From Geobacteraceae bacterium (GTDB taxonomy: Bacteria; Desulfobacterota; Desulfuromonadia; Geobacterales; Geobacteraceae), in contig WSYB01000018.1 of the NCBI GenBank assembly GCA_009773645.1, positions 53,385 to 117,384 of the forward strand: a stretch of 64,000 nucleotides of DNA. The letters are read 5' to 3'. The notes beneath the pieces were generated by a model, which worked only from the letters and a program-made list of their open reading frames with translations, was not told where the DNA came from and made no database searches. Below, one piece after another: positions 1 through 9,532 of the stretch. Both the position numbers and the translations under genes were made by a program. The stretch's first letter is position 1. Each line of letters opens with the position of its first letter.

Positions 1-89
1 TCGTGGCTTCCGGCATGGAGAGGCAAACACGGGAATGCAAGCGTGAGCAAAATCAGGGGAATTATGAGGGGTTTTTTAACGCGGATCAT
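1..89 (-). CDS. Exported protein, N-terminal fragment (runs off window)
   Basis: Reading the minus strand from an ATG at 89 gives 29 codons to the window edge. The peptide starts MIRVKKPLIIPLILLTLAF and ends in LHAGSH, which is a classic Sec signal peptide with a likely cleavage after HAG. A good ribosome binding site (AAGGAG) lies 5 bases upstream of the ATG. The mature protein is outside the window, so its function cannot be told. It follows the frameshifted multicopper oxidase in the same direction, but a strong terminator lies between them. Confidence 0.6.
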   Translation of the reverse strand, partial: MIRVKKPLIIPLILLTLAFPCLPLHAGSH

Positions 90-185
90 AACTGTCTCCT
101 TTATGTATGTATTTTGACGAAACAATTATATCCGATGCCGGCGCAAAAAAAAGCTGATCTCGGAAAAAAACATCAGTGTCCGGCA

Positions 186-285
186 GGTTTTTGCTTACGT
201 CCCGTAGGGACAGAATGCTGGTAGCCGGGGAATTTATTCCCCGGTCTACATGCAAACGCCCCTAATGGGGCTAAAAAACTTGATG
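186..285. repeat. Dispersed palindromic-type element
   Basis: This non-coding stretch holds the phrases CGTCCCGTAGGGAC and GCCGGGGAATTTATTCCCCGG, two adjacent short inverted repeats followed by CGCCCCTAATGGGGC. The layout, several small palindromes in a row between genes, matches miniature repeats common in environmental genomes. Only one copy lies in this window, so its family status is an inference. No gene is visible between 90 and 310. Confidence 0.4.
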
Positions 286-310
286 CAAAGACCTAACGGA
301 CAACGCTCGG

Positions 311-351
311 AAAAAAATAGTCCGGGGGGCGTTGTTACGGCCCCCCGGACT
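311..351 (-). terminator. Intrinsic terminator of the multicopper oxidase gene
   Basis: On the minus strand a GC-rich hairpin (arms AGTCCGGGGGGC and GCCCCCCGGACT, 319-351) is followed by seven T residues (311-317). It lies 10 bases past the oxidase stop codon. Confidence 0.85.
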
Positions 352-361
352 TCATGGTTGG

Positions 362-3300
362 TTACGGTATATTTCCCTTTGCCCCTGTCCCATCACCAGT
401 AACGGCTGACGGGAGTGCAAAGGACGGCTCGAAGAAGACCCCGTCAAAGGTCGGCATGGGTGTGTCTACCAGGGCTGCGCCATTAAGTCTGGCGTCCCAG
501 CGCAGCAGCATTGCGTGGTCCTCGTGCATGGTGTTGTGGCAGTGCTCGACATAATCACCGAGGAAGTCCCGAGCCCGGTAGGCGATCTCCATTATCCCGG
601 TGCTGTCGTTCTCGGGTCCGATCCGGTACATGTCCTTGCGGGCCCAGGTTTCCCATTCGGGCGGCGCCTTCCCGCCTCTCGTGAGAATTACCCCTTCCTC
701 GAAATGGATGTGTACGGGATGGGTCCAGCCGCCGGTGCCTTTGATTGTCCATACCTGGAGGTCGCCGTTCTCGATGGCCGAAATCCGGTGCGGATCCATG
801 AGGTTTTTGTCTCCTCCATCCACCTTGATGAACCACGGCTCCCCATGGCCGCCTTGGGCTTGCCCGCGAACGAACTCGAAGGTGTGGTGCGTCGCGGTGC
901 CGGTCCCTTTTTGCAGCGCAGGATCATGGCGATTAATGGAGAGCGGGATCATCGCCAGCTTGCCCGGCTCGTAGTCGACCGGATTCATGGCAAGATCGGC
1001 GCCGGCGTAGGCCTTGACCCGCAGTTCCATGAACTTGCCCACGCCCGGGTCGCCGTTGATCCAGCGGCCGTTCAGTATTGTGGGGTTGTATTTCTCGGAA
1101 AGGATGTCCGCCAGCGGCACCTTGCTCTTGGTCCCCTTCCCGTCCTGATGTTCCATGATGTTGACGAAGTACACCTTGTCGCCCGGTTTGAGGCCGTGCT
1201 TGGCGAAGTCGACGACGATGTCGTAGCGCTCCGCAATGGTCTGGGACGGGAGCTGGCCCTTCCACGCATCGGGATTGCCGTCGTGGAAGACATCAAACTT
1301 CCCGTCGAAGGGGACCGTGTGCTCCAGGACGTTGCCGTCGTTGGCGATCATGTGGAAAGGCACCCGGTTGTAGGATACCCCGGAGCCCGGAGGGCCCGGC
1401 AGCTCACCGCCGGAGCCTGCCACCTGCTGCACCAGCGCGAGCGCCATGATGCGCGACACCGAGCCGTTCAGGATGCGGAAACGGTAGCTGCGCGCGCGCA
1501 CGTCGATGTAGGGCTTGTACTGCCAGTTGACCGTCATCATGTCGCCCAGGATTGAACCAGAGCTGGCCTGCCTGGTCCGTGGCCTTGTCCGCGATCACCA
1601 GGTTCATGTCGTAGTCGCGGTTGCCCCAATTGAGCGCCGTGCCGCTCGGGAAGCGGAGGTTGACGCCGTCGTTGACGGCCTCGTTGCCGCGGTCCAGCGC
1701 GCTGTAGTAGTTCATCATCGTGGCATTGCCCTTGTAGACGTTTTCAGCCGTGTGATCGAGCATGTGATCGTGGAACCAGTGGCTGCTCATCGTCTCGCGC
1801 CAATCGCCGGGGATTTGAATGCGCCCGTCCTGGCAGGTCCTCGTGGTGAGGACGCCGTTTACGAGGACGGGCAGCGTTTCACCTGCCTCGCAGGGCATGG
1901 CCGCCTTGGGGTCGGACGCGTCGTAGTTGATGGCGCCGGCGGCGTTATTGTTATTGCTGAAGCCGGCGAGCTGGAGCGGCCAGTGGTAGTCATAGAACTG
2001 CCCCGGGAAGAAGAAGGCGCCGGCGAAGCCGTCGCTCTCGCCAGGGGAGTGGCCGTTATGCTCGTGCGTGGTAATGGTATGCCTCCCGAAGCCGTTGTTC
2101 GCGGTTATGTCGATGGGGAGCGCGTCGTAATTGCGCATCAGGACAGTTTCGCCGTAGCGCGCCTGGAGCAGCTTGGGCGGAAGCGTGCCGTCGAAGGTCC
2201 AGACGGAGTTCGGGTTCTGGATAGGCATGTTCGGGTGGAGCTGGATCGCGAGGCCTTTTGCCGTACCCGGCAGCACACCCGCGACGTTGTGGTAGAGCCC
2301 GCCCGGTGCAAATTCCCCTACGCTGTACCCATGCCGCTGATGCGCGTCGCGGAAGCCGCCGTTATTCCGGGCGGGGGCAACGGTGGTCTTGAAGAACTTC
2401 TGGGGAAAGAATTGGTCCCAATTCTGCTGGGCCCAGTCTTCTCCCGAGGGGCGGCCTTCGGCCGGTCCCGGCACTCCGGCGGGAGGCTGAATGAGTGCGT
2501 GGCCGAGGAACGCCTCTATTGCACCTTTCCAGGGGTTCGTATCGTTGACGTTCGAGAGCCTCGTGGGGTAAGGCGCGACCCCGGCCTGGGCCAGGAATGC
2601 CTCAAGTTGCGCGGGAGCAGGTCCGCTCTGGGCATTCTGGGGTTGCGGGAAGGGGGTGAAGCCGGCGGCAGCGGCCGCGGGCATCGCCTCGGGGCCGAAC
2701 TCCTCGAACAGCATCATTTCCTGGGTGAAGGGCTGGGCACCGAAGAGCGGGGTCGGCGGGGCTTCCGTCGGAACGTCCGAGGACCCCCTCCATTCGATAG
2801 TAGTGAAGGGGAAGGCGACGGCGGGGGGGGCCAGGGCAACATCAGTCCAGGTCCAGGCCTTGCCCAGTTGGGAGTCGAAGGTTATGTTCCCGAGGTTCAA
2901 ATCCGGGGACCCCACCGGGAGACTGAAGGAGATCCTCCCCGTCTTTTTGTCCGCGATCAGGGGGCTTATGGTTCTGCCCGTCGGGCTTGTGTCGCGGAAC
3001 AACAGCACGTAAGTGTGGCCCGGGGGGGGGACGAGGATGAAATTCCCGTTGGCGGCGGTTACGGTCTGGTTCGCCGCCACGCTCCCGGTTTCATCAATCA
3101 GCACCACCGCCACTTGACCGCTGGCTACGGTCTCTGTTATAGGGACCGACGTGGGGGTCCCCGACGCCGGGGCAACGCCTGCGAGCGGCGCTCCCGTCAA
3201 CGCGGCGGCCGCGTCACCCACCAGGGTGCCCGTCACCACGAGGGCTTTCGCAACTGTGCCCTCTGGGGGGGGCGTGGTGCTCGCGGGGACGGGGGTTTCC

Positions 3301-3512
3301 GGATCGACCAGGGCGCCCGGGGTGCCTGGACTGGTGCCCGGACTGCCCACTGCAACGGGCGGGGCGCCCGGATCGGCCGTGGCAGCCGGGGCGCCCGGGT
3401 CGCCGGCAGGACCCGCCGATACATCGTTGCCGCTGCAGCCGGTCATGGACAGGGCTGCAAGCAACAAGGCCGTAAGTAACCATCGACCATTCATTCTGCA
3501 CAAGCTTTTCAT
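362..3512 (-). pseudogene. OmpB-like multicopper oxidase lipoprotein, split by a frameshift
   Basis: Two overlapping reading frames (3512 to 1404 and 1540 to 362) are the two halves of one exported multicopper oxidase of about 1050 residues. The N-terminal half has a lipoprotein signal (MTGC), a Pro/Gly-rich linker and copper motifs HEHNGH and HWFHDH. The C-terminal half has HPVHIH and HCHNTMHEDHAM, so all four copper-binding clusters survive but in two frames. The break lies at 1541-1556: the first frame reads QLWFN and the second resumes at ILGDMMTVNW. Related proteins carry roughly ten more residues here (from memory of the OmpB family), so a deletion of about 20 bases is likely. A strong RBS (AAAGGAGG) supports the start at 3512. 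OmpB-type oxidases act outside the cell in Geobacter metal respiration. A sequencing error cannot be excluded. Confidence 0.85.
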
Positions 3513-3983
3513 GATGATGACCTCCTTTGCTTAATTTGTTTCTGCGTGCCGACAGGGTCACCCCGACCCGTGTCGGCTTCCGAATATCTTGCAATCTCCT
3601 GATGCTGTCACTACTCCATCTTCTGTCAGCAAAAGGGGAAGAACGGCATAGTTTCTATAAACCTTCATTTACAGAAACCGTACCAAAGGGTTGCGATGGG
3701 CGTATATCTGCGACTGTCAAGGGTTTTGGGGGAGAAACGCAGGGGGGCGGGAAGGGGAAAAGTTGTAAAAGAGAACGTTGATTCTCATTAAGGCATGGGG
3801 CGGGCCCGCGCGGTGAAAGGATGCGGTGGGTGTAAAGTTGTTTACAGGTGTCAAATAAGTTACAGGGGTTGCGTATTACCCGGCGGCGTTTTCTTGTCAG
3901 TCGGCTTCCAAAATCCGGGATTCGGGATCCGGGATTCGGGAAGAGGAAAGGCTTTCACACTTCCCCGCTTCCCGCTTCCCGGT
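3513..3983. other. Intergenic region with candidate operator dyad and minisatellite-like DNA
   Basis: No convincing gene is seen here. A dyad (GTTTCTATAAA and TTTACAGAAAC, 3651-3678, one mismatch) lies about 140 bases upstream of the oxidase start and could be a regulator site. A stem (GCCGACA with TGTCGGC) sits at about 3549-3577 in the leader. At 3917-3942 the unit GGGATTCGGGATCCGGGATTC is a short degenerate tandem repeat next to the C-terminal end of the hydrolase gene. Confidence 0.4.
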
Positions 3984-4997
3984 TCACGATTCTTCCAGGA
4001 GCTCCGCTAGATGCTGCTTCCAAGTCTCGGGCAATGAATGGGTCCCATGTCCCTGGGTCTGATTGCTGATCGGGATCAACACGTAGCGGCCACGCCGGAC
4101 ACGCTTGATCTCCCGCTCCATGATGCCGAGCTCGGGGGGATTCACCTCATCGTCGGCGGAGTTGATGGCCAGCAGCGGCGCCTTAATGCTTTCCAGTCCG
4201 GGGGACGGATCATAATCGCGCGAGGCGTCATACTGGTACAACAGATCATTCGCATCACTATGTGCGAGCCGGGTCCGCACCCATTCATCGAAAAACCGGT
4301 CCGCCGCCTCGCGGGTCGGCGCCTGCTTCTGCCATTGGAGCGGGCTGCTCCCCATGATCATCAGGGTGTAGATCGCCGAGACCAGGCCGTAGGGCTGTGC
4401 GCTGTATTCGCCCCCCTGCCAGCCGGGGTCGTTGCGAATCGCGTCCATGATCATGCGGCGAATAATCCGGTTGCGCCCGGCGATCTGCACGGGAAGGCTT
4501 GCCAGCGGCAGCAACGCGTCCATGAATGCGGGATGGGTTTCGCCCCACAGCCACGTCTGCATTCCCCCCATCGAGACGCCCAGCACAAGCCGCAGATGAT
4601 TTACGCCGAGCTTCCCGGTAAGGAGCCGGTGCTGGGCGGCCACCATGTCATCGTAATCATAGCGGGGGAAGCGGGCATGCAAACCGTCACTGGGCTTACT
4701 GGAGCGGCCGTGCCCGATACCATCCGGGAGGATGATGAAGTACCGTGATGCGTCCAGCAACTGGCCGGGTTGGAAAAGCACGCCGGCGAACTGGTCGCGA
4801 AGAAAATTCTCCCCGGCCCCGCCGGTCCCATGCAGGAGCAGCACGGCATTGCGCACCACGCCCCCCTCATCCCGAACGGGGGCACCGACAGTCGTGTAAT
4901 GCAGCGTTAACTCCGGCAACAGCTCCCCGCTCTTAAAGCGGAAGTCACGGATGATGAAATCGCCATGGGCGGGTGCCGGGGAATTCGCTGGGCTCAT
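3984..4997 (-). CDS. Alpha/beta hydrolase, homoserine O-acetyltransferase (MetX)-like
   Basis: This 337-residue protein has the alpha/beta-hydrolase fold of the MetX family. The oxyanion region is LLLHGTGG (54-61), the nucleophile elbow GVSMGGMQ places the serine at 142, and the Asp/His of the triad are in SADDEVNPPE and in GHGTHSLPETW near the C-terminus. MetX enzymes acylate homoserine, but many paralogues are plain hydrolases, and key MetX substrate residues cannot be checked by eye. The start at 4997 was chosen over an upstream ATG (5102) because GCAGGAG precedes it. It has no signal peptide. It is divergent from the exported DUF1264 gene, with promoters presumably in 4998-5128. Confidence 0.75.
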   Translation of the reverse strand: MSPANSPAPAHGDFIIRDFRFKSGELLPELTLHYTTVGAPVRDEGGVVRNAVLLLHGTGGAGENFLRDQFAGVLFQPGQLLDASRYFIILPDGIGHGRSSKPSDGLHARFPRYDYDDMVAAQHRLLTGKLGVNHLRLVLGVSMGGMQTWLWGETHPAFMDALLPLASLPVQIAGRNRIIRRMIMDAIRNDPGWQGGEYSAQPYGLVSAIYTLMIMGSSPLQWQKQAPTREAADRFFDEWVRTRLAHSDANDLLYQYDASRDYDPSPGLESIKAPLLAINSADDEVNPPELGIMEREIKRVRRGRYVLIPISNQTQGHGTHSLPETWKQHLAELLEES

Positions 4998-5128
4998 ATA
5001 TTTACTCCTGCATCGTGCCGCTTGCGCTGAAATAAATGGATGACGCTCGACAATCCGACGGGTTGAAACACGCAGTTTTGTCTGTATACTCTTGTTAAAC
5101 ACTCATCATGCCCTTAAAGGAGGTTCAC

Positions 5129-5638
5129 ATGCGATTTAAAACCGGTTGCTGCATTGCCGCAGCCCTTTCCGTCATGGCCGGCGGGGCGGCCGTAGCCGAG
5201 GTGAAGAAACCGGGCCCCGCCGACGGGTATGCCATTCACGTCCTGGCCCCCCACCAGATGGAGGATGGGACGGTGGGAGGGCCGTTTCACCATTACTGCA
5301 AGCCGATCCAGGGTGGGGTCGTCCTGCAGTGCCTGCTCTTCACTTCCACGGCCCCGGATGCCGCTCTGGTCGGCGTCGAATACTTCATCGAAAAGGGGCT
5401 GGCCCGGAAAAACGTGCCGCTCATCCAGTGGAACCGGCATTTCCACGATCATGAGGTCGAAATTGCCACCGGACGTGTCCAGGTCCTCGACGTATCACCC
5501 GAGGAGGCCAGTGCGATTGCTCAGAAAGCTGCCGGCACCGACGGCATAATCTTCGAGCTCTGGCAGGAAAATGCAGTCATCCCCGACGGCAAGGTGACCT
5601 TTCCCACGTCCGTCGGCCATGTTTTTCGCACAAAGTAA
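5129..5638 (+). CDS. Exported DUF1264 family protein
   Basis: This 169-residue protein starts with a Sec signal (MRFKTGCCIAAALSVMAGG, cleavage likely after AVA). The mature part has the DUF1264 pattern: HHYCKP, VLQCLLFTS, LVGVEYFI and a C-terminal WQENAVIPDGKVTFPTSVG segment. The family has no established bacterial function; plant members are oil-body associated. The start at 5129 is preceded by AAAGGAGG, so the 7 extra residues of the longer frame are not used. It stands alone between a divergent hydrolase and a convergent lipase-like gene. Confidence 0.75.
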   Translation: MRFKTGCCIAAALSVMAGGAAVAEVKKPGPADGYAIHVLAPHQMEDGTVGGPFHHYCKPIQGGVVLQCLLFTSTAPDAALVGVEYFIEKGLARKNVPLIQWNRHFHDHEVEIATGRVQVLDVSPEEASAIAQKAAGTDGIIFELWQENAVIPDGKVTFPTSVGHVFRTK

Positions 5639-5667
5639 GATTAACGAATCCGTAAAAAGTCCAATCA

Positions 5668-5692
5668 GGGCGGCCACATGGGGCCGCCCCTA
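5668..5692. repeat. Hairpin repeat (GGGCGGCC type)
   Basis: An inverted repeat GGGCGGCC-acatggg-GCCGCCCC sits between two convergent genes. The same sequence type recurs at 20624-20693 between transporter genes, so it is a dispersed element that may also act as a terminator here. The last three bases overlap the stop codon of the lipase-like gene. Confidence 0.6.
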
Positions 5693-6901
5693 CTTCAACG
5701 TGTCGAACCACGCTTTTGCCGTCAGCATTGCCGGGCCGAAACAGGCCGCATGCGTACCGTCAGGGGCCGGTGCAATGAGTCGCACAAACCTTTTGGCGCC
5801 GTTGGTGCTGAAATTGTTGAAGGCCGTCTGCGAATTCTTGAAGGCCACTATGTCGTCGCCTTTGCAATGGATCAACCTCATGGCGACCGTGGGTGTCCAG
5901 TTGTGAAGGTTGTTCTCCGCTATTCTCGATTTCAGCACGACAGAGCCGTTCCCCCTGAAATCGGCCAGGAACTGGCTCTGAAACAGCGTGGCCACATCGG
6001 TCGACAGGGCCGGATTGATGTCGAGAAGGATGTCGTGGGTCCCGTCGAACAAGGTATCCAGTTTAGCCGCAAAAACCGGCATGAATGCCTGGTTGAGCAT
6101 GTTGAGCGCATAAACCCGGTCGTAGGCCCAGAACGCAAATGAGACAAAGCCCGGGCCGGGGTACGTCGTGCTGTTCAGGATATCGAGCAATGAGGTGGAC
6201 AGATCATACGGTCCGGCCATGGGAGCCGAGGCGGTGACCGCAAATTCGGCGGCGAATTTCTCCTGAATTTCCTTCGTGGCAGCCATGGTTGCATAGCCGC
6301 CTTCGGAATATCCGGCCAGAAACAGCTTGCCGCTCAGCGGGATGTTGTTTGCCCCACAGTAACTCTTGGCCGCCCTGAGCAGGTCCACAACGGCAGAGGC
6401 CAGGGTTTTCCCATGGAGATACGGATGAAAACGATTGCCGGAGTCGCCGTAGCCGATGTAATCCGGCAAAACGGTAACATAGCCGGCGGTCCCGAAAGCC
6501 AGCGCTTCCAGACGGTCGTACGGTTGCCCTGCCGGAGGCGGAGTGGAGGCGACATCGGATTTCAACGTCGTCGTGCCGTGCTGTGAACTGAGCAGGGGGG
6601 CGGGAGCGGAAAGGTTCTGCGGGACAACGAGCGCTCCCGAGGCGTTAATCAGTGCGCCGGATTCGTCCGTAGTCAGGTAGACGATTTTATGGATTTCCAC
6701 ATCGTTCAAGGGGACGACCGGCACTCCAGCGGCAGTAAGAACTGTGGCGGCCTCAGCCTTTGTCACAGACGCGATCCGGGCAACGGAGACGATGCTCCCC
6801 CCAGCCGGTCCTGCTCCGCCGCCTTCCCCGCAGCCGTTCAAGGCTAAGGCGACAACTGTCACCGCCAGCCAGGCCGTTCCCCGCAATTTTTGTACGCTCA
6901 T
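5690..6901 (-). CDS. Secretory lipase/esterase-like lipoprotein
   Basis: This 403-residue alpha/beta hydrolase begins with a lipoprotein signal (LALNGC) followed by a Gly-rich linker. The serine hydrolase elbow is GYSEGGYATM, and VLPDYIGYGDSG upstream of it is typical of the LIP-type secretory lipases. The C-terminal His is likely in DGTHAACFG. The start at 6901 follows GAGGGG; the 45 upstream residues of the open frame lie in repeat DNA and were rejected. It probably hydrolyses esters at the cell envelope; the substrate is unknown. It has no obvious operon partner. Confidence 0.75.
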   Translation of the reverse strand: MSVQKLRGTAWLAVTVVALALNGCGEGGGAGPAGGSIVSVARIASVTKAEAATVLTAAGVPVVPLNDVEIHKIVYLTTDESGALINASGALVVPQNLSAPAPLLSSQHGTTTLKSDVASTPPPAGQPYDRLEALAFGTAGYVTVLPDYIGYGDSGNRFHPYLHGKTLASAVVDLLRAAKSYCGANNIPLSGKLFLAGYSEGGYATMAATKEIQEKFAAEFAVTASAPMAGPYDLSTSLLDILNSTTYPGPGFVSFAFWAYDRVYALNMLNQAFMPVFAAKLDTLFDGTHDILLDINPALSTDVATLFQSQFLADFRGNGSVVLKSRIAENNLHNWTPTVAMRLIHCKGDDIVAFKNSQTAFNNFSTNGAKRFVRLIAPAPDGTHAACFGPAMLTAKAWFDTLK

Positions 6902-7269
6902 GGCATCCCCTCTTTCTCGAATCCAACGATAAAAAAATCTGCCACCAGTCACAGACACAGAGGTCCACAGAGAAACGCCAGAAAGACAATGGTACACGGA
7001 ATAGGCGGAAAAATCGGATAAAGTCGGATCAAACAAAATCTGGAACTTTGATTTGCTTTAAAGACTTTAAATCCGCTTTTTCCGATTTGATCCGTGTCCC
7101 ATTCAGGTTTTACGGTTTCTCAGTGTCTCTGGGGCAAGGATTTGTCACTTCATTCTATCATTACATAGGCGCACCGCAAGTCGCCATGCGCGTGCCTGCC
7201 TTGACATCGGGCCGGGTCGGTATAAGCTCTTCTCATGGTCATGAATAAAGGCAGGAACAGGAGGCAGAG
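6902..7269. repeat. Dispersed repeat (CACAGAG / ATCCG type), no gene seen
   Basis: Between the two lipoprotein genes lies an imperfect inverted repeat. Its left end reads CACAGACACAGAGGTCCACAG, its right end TCTCAGTGTCTCTGGGGCAA, with AATCGGATAAAGTCGGATC and TCCGCTTTTTCCGATTTGATC inside. Similar blocks occur at 17617-17735, 22321-22495 and 58575-58745. A TTGACA and a TATAAG at 7201-7226 precede the next gene, but their 14-base spacing is too short for a normal sigma-70 promoter. Confidence 0.6.
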
Positions 7270-8232
7270 ATGATTTTCCTGACACGTTCCCGATTCGCGC
7301 AACGGCGTTTTCTACGATGGGTCCGGCTCGGGCTCCTTCTCGTTACGGCGGCGCTGGCAGGGTGCTCGTCAGGCGGAGGGAGCGCTCCACCGGACGTGAT
7401 TTCCCTTCCCACCGGGTTCAGGCCCGAAGGGATAGCAATCGCAGAAGGGAAGCTTTACGTGGGCTCCATCCCGACCGGTCGAGTATTCAGGGCCGATCTC
7501 GCCACCGGCGAGGGCGCGGTGCTCGTGGAGGGGAGGACCGGTAGAAACTCCATCGGCCTGAAAGTGGACGGGCGGAGACGCATCTTTGTGGCCGGGGGGG
7601 GGACGGGGAAGGCCTTCGTGTACGATGCGGCCACGGGGGCGGACCTCGCGGAGTACACCTTGACCCTGACCCCCGAGACCTTCGTAAATGACGTGGTCCT
7701 CACAGCCGACTCTGCCTGGTTCACCGATTCCCGTAACCAGGTCCTCTACCGGGTGGCCCTCCCTGCGGATGGCTCCCTGGGCGGCCAGGAGGCGGTTTCG
7801 ACCCTGTCCCTCACCGGGGACCTGGCCCTCCAGTTCCAGCCCGGGGTCAACAACCTCAACGGCATCGCCTCCTCCGGAGCGAAGCTCGTGGTCGTGCAAA
7901 GCAACACCGGCTTCCTTTACACGGTCGACCCGTCCACCGGAGTTACGCGGAGGATCGATCTGGGTGCGGAAACCGTTACAAACGGTGACGGCATCCTTTT
8001 GGAGGGGCAAACCCTCTTCGTGGTCCAGAACCGGTTGAATCAGCTTGCCGTGGTGGATCTCGCCCCGGATTTAAGCTCAGGCACGGTGCGCACGCGCATT
8101 CCCAACCCCGCTTTCGACGTCCCTACCACGGTGGCTGCTAGCGACGGGAGCCTCTACCTGGTCAACGCCCGTTTCGGGGTGGCGGACCCCGACGCTGCCG
8201 CGTACACGGTGGTCCGCATCGGGAAACCCTAA
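7270..8232 (+). CDS. SMP-30/NHL-like beta-propeller lipoprotein
   Basis: This 320-residue protein has a Tat/Sec-like N-terminus with several arginines and a lipobox LAGC (cysteine 32), followed by a Ser/Gly linker. The rest is a run of propeller-like blades (FRPEGIAIAEGKLYVG, NSIGLKVDGRRRIFVAGGG, VNNLNGIASSGAKLVVVQS, PTTVAASDGSLYLVNA), as in SMP-30/gluconolactonase and NHL folds. A strong RBS (GGAGG) precedes the start. It is probably anchored to the outer or inner membrane facing the periplasm; ligand and activity are unknown. Confidence 0.7.
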   Translation: MIFLTRSRFAQRRFLRWVRLGLLLVTAALAGCSSGGGSAPPDVISLPTGFRPEGIAIAEGKLYVGSIPTGRVFRADLATGEGAVLVEGRTGRNSIGLKVDGRRRIFVAGGGTGKAFVYDAATGADLAEYTLTLTPETFVNDVVLTADSAWFTDSRNQVLYRVALPADGSLGGQEAVSTLSLTGDLALQFQPGVNNLNGIASSGAKLVVVQSNTGFLYTVDPSTGVTRRIDLGAETVTNGDGILLEGQTLFVVQNRLNQLAVVDLAPDLSSGTVRTRIPNPAFDVPTTVAASDGSLYLVNARFGVADPDAAAYTVVRIGKP

Positions 8233-8299
8233 GTAACAGCCGGCTAGAAAAGTTGAGCTTGCTCTTTCAGAATGGTTTTTCTGGTGGAGAGGGGGCGGT

Positions 8300-9532
8300 T
8301 CAGGGGCCTGTGGGATATAAGAAATTCTGGAATCGCACCGGAATGGCGACGATGGCCTGGACATCGGGGGCGTCACGGGTAAGGCCGATAACGATCGATG
8401 CATCCAGGGCTACCGAAGGTGTGAAGGTATAGGTGGCCCCAACCCGAAAGTTTCCCGGGTAAAGGGCGGTGCCGGGAATCTTGACGCCGTCTAACTCTGC
8501 ACTGTCGGTAAACCTCTGCTCCCAAATGAAATTGATCGATGTATCGAGGTTGAGGGCCAAGGCCAGGCCGAGATTGATACCATACGTATCTCCCGGGCTG
8601 ACGCGCCCCTCCGCTTTGGAAACGGGGAAATTAATGGTGTACAGGAGACTTCCGAAGAAGGCTGCCGGCTCTTTGACCTTTACCGCGGTCAGCATGAACT
8701 GAAGGGCGTGGAAACCCGTGCCTAGGGCCAGCTCATCGGTTCCCAGACTGAAGGGACTGTGGCCGGTGTCGGTCTTCCAGCGCAGGCTGCCGAGGATATC
8801 CGGGACCCATCCCTTTTCCCGCAGAAGTTGATGACTCAAGGCCAGTTCAATATCACCCAGCCCGAAGCTCTCCTTGGTACGCTCGGTGTTGTCTCCCTTT
8901 AATGTCCTTTGCGAGTCATAGCGAAGGGGGAATTTGGTTTCCACCTGGAAATCGTTTTGCAGGCCGAGACGGAACGTGAGTGCGGGAATGAGGATGTTGC
9001 GGCGGATCTTGTCCGAAATGATTTTCCCTATCGCCAGGAAATCGAGGGTGACTCCGTCGATGCTGATGTTGTCGGAGGAAGCGTGGGCAAAGGTGAGAGA
9101 GGGTTCGATCTCCAGGGTTCCGTGTGGGAGGAGAATCCCGCTCCGTTCAATGAGTGTCCGCTCCAGGGCGGCCTGGGCGATCCGTTCTTCCTCGTCGGCC
9201 TTGCCGGGGGGAGGGGCAGGCGCGGCTTCGGACGGTAGGAATATCTTTTCGGCTCCGCCTTGAAGGGACCGTATTTCCTTTTCGAGCATTTCCATGCGCC
9301 GGAGGAGGTCGTTGATCATCTCATCGCGTTTATCCGGAGCCGGATCGGGGCCTTTGGGAGTCTCCGCCCCCGCCTCCTGCGCTGTTCCGCCGACCTGAAC
9401 GGGGGGGGATTTCTCGATTTCAGCCCCCTGGACTTCGGTCCCCCCTATTTCTGCAATTGCTCCGAGAAGCAATAAAAGAGTGAAGATGCAAGGGAGGCGC
9501 TTGCAGGTCACTGACTGCCGGAATATTCTCAC
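8300..9532 (-). CDS. Outer-membrane barrel with N-terminal coiled coil, FapF-like
   Basis: The GTG start at 9532 overlaps the stop of the upstream peptidase gene by four bases (GTGA), so the two are translationally coupled. The 410-residue product has a signal peptide (about 1-38), a Pro-rich linker, a coiled-coil heptad stretch (about 68-92, RDEMINDLLRRMEMLEKEI) and then a barrel-like domain of alternating amphipathic strands ending at an aromatic-containing tail. The junction SGILLPHGTLEIEPSLTFAH (131-150) resembles what is known of FapF, the pore that exports Fap amyloid subunits in Pseudomonas. It could otherwise be a generic MetA-pathway type porin. Context with a C39 peptidase and two small exported proteins favours the Fap role. 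Confidence 0.65.
   Translation of the reverse strand: MRIFRQSVTCKRLPCIFTLLLLLGAIAEIGGTEVQGAEIEKSPPVQVGGTAQEAGAETPKGPDPAPDKRDEMINDLLRRMEMLEKEIRSLQGGAEKIFLPSEAAPAPPPGKADEEERIAQAALERTLIERSGILLPHGTLEIEPSLTFAHASSDNISIDGVTLDFLAIGKIISDKIRRNILIPALTFRLGLQNDFQVETKFPLRYDSQRTLKGDNTERTKESFGLGDIELALSHQLLREKGWVPDILGSLRWKTDTGHSPFSLGTDELALGTGFHALQFMLTAVKVKEPAAFFGSLLYTINFPVSKAEGRVSPGDTYGINLGLALALNLDTSINFIWEQRFTDSAELDGVKIPGTALYPGNFRVGATYTFTPSVALDASIVIGLTRDAPDVQAIVAIPVRFQNFLYPTGP

Noticed and set aside
3..224. Plus-strand 73-codon frame at the window start
   Set aside because: The minus strand has a signal peptide with a good RBS here, and the frame runs on through palindromic repeat DNA.
515..3479. Long plus-strand open frames (346 and 654 codons) opposite the multicopper oxidase
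   Set aside because: They are antisense shadows of a GC-rich gene whose minus-strand product has clear copper motifs. They show Arg/Ala/Val-rich composition and no RBS.
3917..3942. GGGATTCGGG tandem units as a CRISPR or regulatory array
   Set aside because: The units are too short, there are no spacers, and the pattern is a degenerate minisatellite.
7201..7226. TTGACA...TATAAG promoter before the beta-propeller gene
   Set aside because: The spacing is 14 bases, too short for sigma-70 recognition, so it was not listed as a feature.
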